A stretch of 64,000 nucleotides of DNA from the NCBI GenBank assembly GCA_035566435.1, contig DATMRF010000022.1, forward strand, positions 62,001 through 126,000, in the 5' to 3' direction. A model generated the notes under the pieces. The model was not told the DNA's origin. It did no database searches and worked only from the letters and a program-made list of their open reading frames with translations. Both the position numbers and the translations under genes were made by a program. Source of the stretch: DATMRF01 sp035566435 (GTDB lineage: Bacteria; Verrucomicrobiota; Verrucomicrobiia; Limisphaerales; UBA8199). The first letter of the stretch is position 1; each line of letters opens with the position of its first letter. Shown here one piece after another: positions 62,655 to 64,000 of the stretch.

Positions 62655-64000
62655 ATGACCAGAAAACCGAAGATCCTTCTCGCAGCGCTCGGCTTGGCAG
62701 TTCTGGCAGTCGTGCTCTTCGCGCCCGTCGCCAAAGCAGCCATGAACCGTGGCGCGGCGGTACCCTGGACGACTTATGAAGCGGAAGATATGACCAACTT
62801 CAACGGTACGGTCCTTGGGCCGCAGTCCCAGGCTAATCTCGTTGGCGCGGAATTCTCGGCCCGCCGGTGCGTCCGTCTCAACGCCGCCGGCCAATTTGTT
62901 CAGTTCGTCGCTCTGTCGCCGGCCAATGCGCTGGTGGTTCGCTACAGCGTGCCGGACACTTCGGACGGCGTCGGGGCTGACTTCACCCTCAGCCTTTATA
63001 CGAACGGGACGTTCGTTCAAAAACTGGCGGTGACCTCAAAGTATTCATGGCTCTACGGGGCTTATCCCTTCAACAACACCCCCGCCTCCGGTTCACCCAG
63101 GAACTTTTGTGATGAGGCCCGCCTCATCGGATTGACCATCCATACGGGCGACACGGTCCGCCTGGAACAGGATGCTGATGATACGGCGGCCTATTACCTC
63201 ATTGACCTCGTGGATCTGGAGAACGTCGCCGCGCCGCTTTCCTCGCCGGCAAATTCGCTGTCGCTCACTAACTATGGCGCGGTCGCCGACGGCGTCACCG
63301 ACTGCACCGCCGCGCTCCAGAATTGCATCACTGCCGCGCAAACCCAGGCCAAGACCGTTTGGATGCCACCCGGAACCTACCTCATCACCGGCACCATCAA
63401 CCTTCCGTCCGGCACGACGCTCCAGGGCGCCGGCATGTGGTACACCACACTGCTCGGCAGCGCCTCCCTGTACAACACCACTCCATCCAGGCGAATTAAC
63501 TTGAACGGAGCCGGTAGCAACATCCGCCTGTCTGATTTTGCCATTTTGGGTTTTCTGAACTACCGCAATGACACCGAGGGCAACGATGGTCTGGGCGGCT
63601 CTTACGGCACCGGGTCGACTATCTCGCGCATCTGGGTCGAGCATACTAAGGCCGCTGCCTGGATTCTTAACTCCCAGGGTTTGGTGGTCGATAGCTGCCG
63701 GTTCCGCAACACCCTCGCCGACGGGATCAATATCAACCGCGGGATGCGCAGCACCATAGTGACAAACTGTACCGCGCGGGGGACGGGCGACGACGGCTTC
63801 GCCATCTGGCCGTCGCCCGGTTCGCAAACCTATATCCCGGGCCTCAATGTCATTACCCATTGCACCGCGCAAACTCCCTTTCTCGCCAATGGCGGCGCGA
63901 TCTACGGCGGCCAGAGCAATCGCATCGAGGATTGCCTGTTCCAGGATATTGTTTACGACTGCGGCATACTCATCAGCACGACCTTTCCCGTAGGAAACAA
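62655..64000 (+). CDS. Carbohydrate-binding and right-handed beta-helix enzyme, GH87-like, 3' end missing
   Basis: The frame is open from the ATG at 62655 to the right edge (about 448 residues). It has a signal peptide (ILLAALGLAVLAVVLFAPVA, then KAA) and a carbohydrate-binding module with TYEAEDMTNFNGTVLGPQ, CVRLNAAGQFVQFV and SKYSWLYGAYPF. A pectate-lyase-like helix follows: SLTNYGAVADGVTDCTAALQ, VWMPPGTYLITGTINLPSGT and TARGTGDDGFAIWPSPGSQT, whose GDDG acidic pair suits catalysis. The order resembles GH87 alpha-1,3-glucanase/mycodextranase proteins, but the end is not in the window, so pectin or other glycans remain possible. Confidence 0.65.
   Translation, partial: MTRKPKILLAALGLAVLAVVLFAPVAKAAMNRGAAVPWTTYEAEDMTNFNGTVLGPQSQANLVGAEFSARRCVRLNAAGQFVQFVALSPANALVVRYSVPDTSDGVGADFTLSLYTNGTFVQKLAVTSKYSWLYGAYPFNNTPASGSPRNFCDEARLIGLTIHTGDTVRLEQDADDTAAYYLIDLVDLENVAAPLSSPANSLSLTNYGAVADGVTDCTAALQNCITAAQTQAKTVWMPPGTYLITGTINLPSGTTLQGAGMWYTTLLGSASLYNTTPSRRINLNGAGSNIRLSDFAILGFLNYRNDTEGNDGLGGSYGTGSTISRIWVEHTKAAAWILNSQGLVVDSCRFRNTLADGININRGMRSTIVTNCTARGTGDDGFAIWPSPGSQTYIPGLNVITHCTAQTPFLANGGAIYGGQSNRIEDCLFQDIVYDCGILISTTFPVGN

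Noticed and set aside
1..64000. CRISPR array
   Set aside because: No regularly spaced short direct repeats with unique spacers are visible; the tandem repeats found are contiguous or coding.

Overview
The window reads as a chromosomal segment of a GC-rich verrucomicrobial bacterium of the Pedosphaera/Limisphaerales kind. The reasons are a long pseudopilin-like protein with the FTLIELL prepilin motif, a Tat-exported Gfo/Idh/MocA oxidoreductase, large secreted proteins ending in a W..L-type and FYR C-terminal motif, neighbouring DUF3300/DUF2950 genes, and many short palindromic repeats between and inside genes. This taxonomic call is an inference from gene content; no rRNA gene lies in the window.

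Layout. 1-5 kb: a DUF4331 protein cut by the left edge, a HupE/UreJ-type membrane protein, a pseudopilin-like protein, a nitroreductase-like protein, then an ECF sigma factor with its cupin anti-sigma factor. 6-10 kb: a translationally coupled cell-surface glycan block (GT2, polysaccharide pyruvyl transferase, GT2) on the minus strand. 10-20 kb: Gfo/Idh/MocA oxidoreductase, DUF2293 protein, short asparaginase, tRNA-Gln(TTG), DUF3300 and DUF2950 pair, S10 carboxypeptidase, then about 1 kb of repeats and gene debris.

20-26.7 kb is an accessory island. On the minus strand, in order, are an endonuclease III-type DNA glycosylase, a C5-cytosine DNA methyltransferase (start overlapping the glycosylase), a MORC/MutL-like GHKL ATPase, and a methyltransferase-fold protein (ATGA-coupled to the ATPase). 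An HNH nuclease gene meets them head-on, and an ORF6N protein lies beyond the glycosylase. The island abuts a broken Sel1-repeat gene and is locally poorer in G+C. It is best read as a restriction-modification-like defence system with a built-in base-excision enzyme.

26.9-43 kb: a 1,100-residue secreted protein with exact 645-bp tandem repeats, a group II PLP decarboxylase, a TSUP permease coupled to a YfhO-like membrane protein, serine acetyltransferase, PfkB kinase, ThiE, a secreted protein of unknown function, an alpha/beta hydrolase, a DUF2156 protein and an OprB porin. 43.4-54.5 kb is a signalling block: a PhcB-like methyltransferase, a two-module hybrid kinase and a receiver-kinase form an operon resembling the Ralstonia phc quorum-sensing locus, followed by two more receiver-kinase proteins and a GAF protein. 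54.5-64 kb: XdhC-like protein, a small membrane protein, a lipoprotein aspartic protease, an SGNH-TPR protein, a three-repeat secreted protein, and a carbohydrate-binding beta-helix enzyme running off the right edge.

Several families of short palindromes recur. One of them (about 2190, 16440 and 57120) lies inside open reading frames and in one case appears to be translated into a signal peptide, as Rickettsia palindromic elements are.
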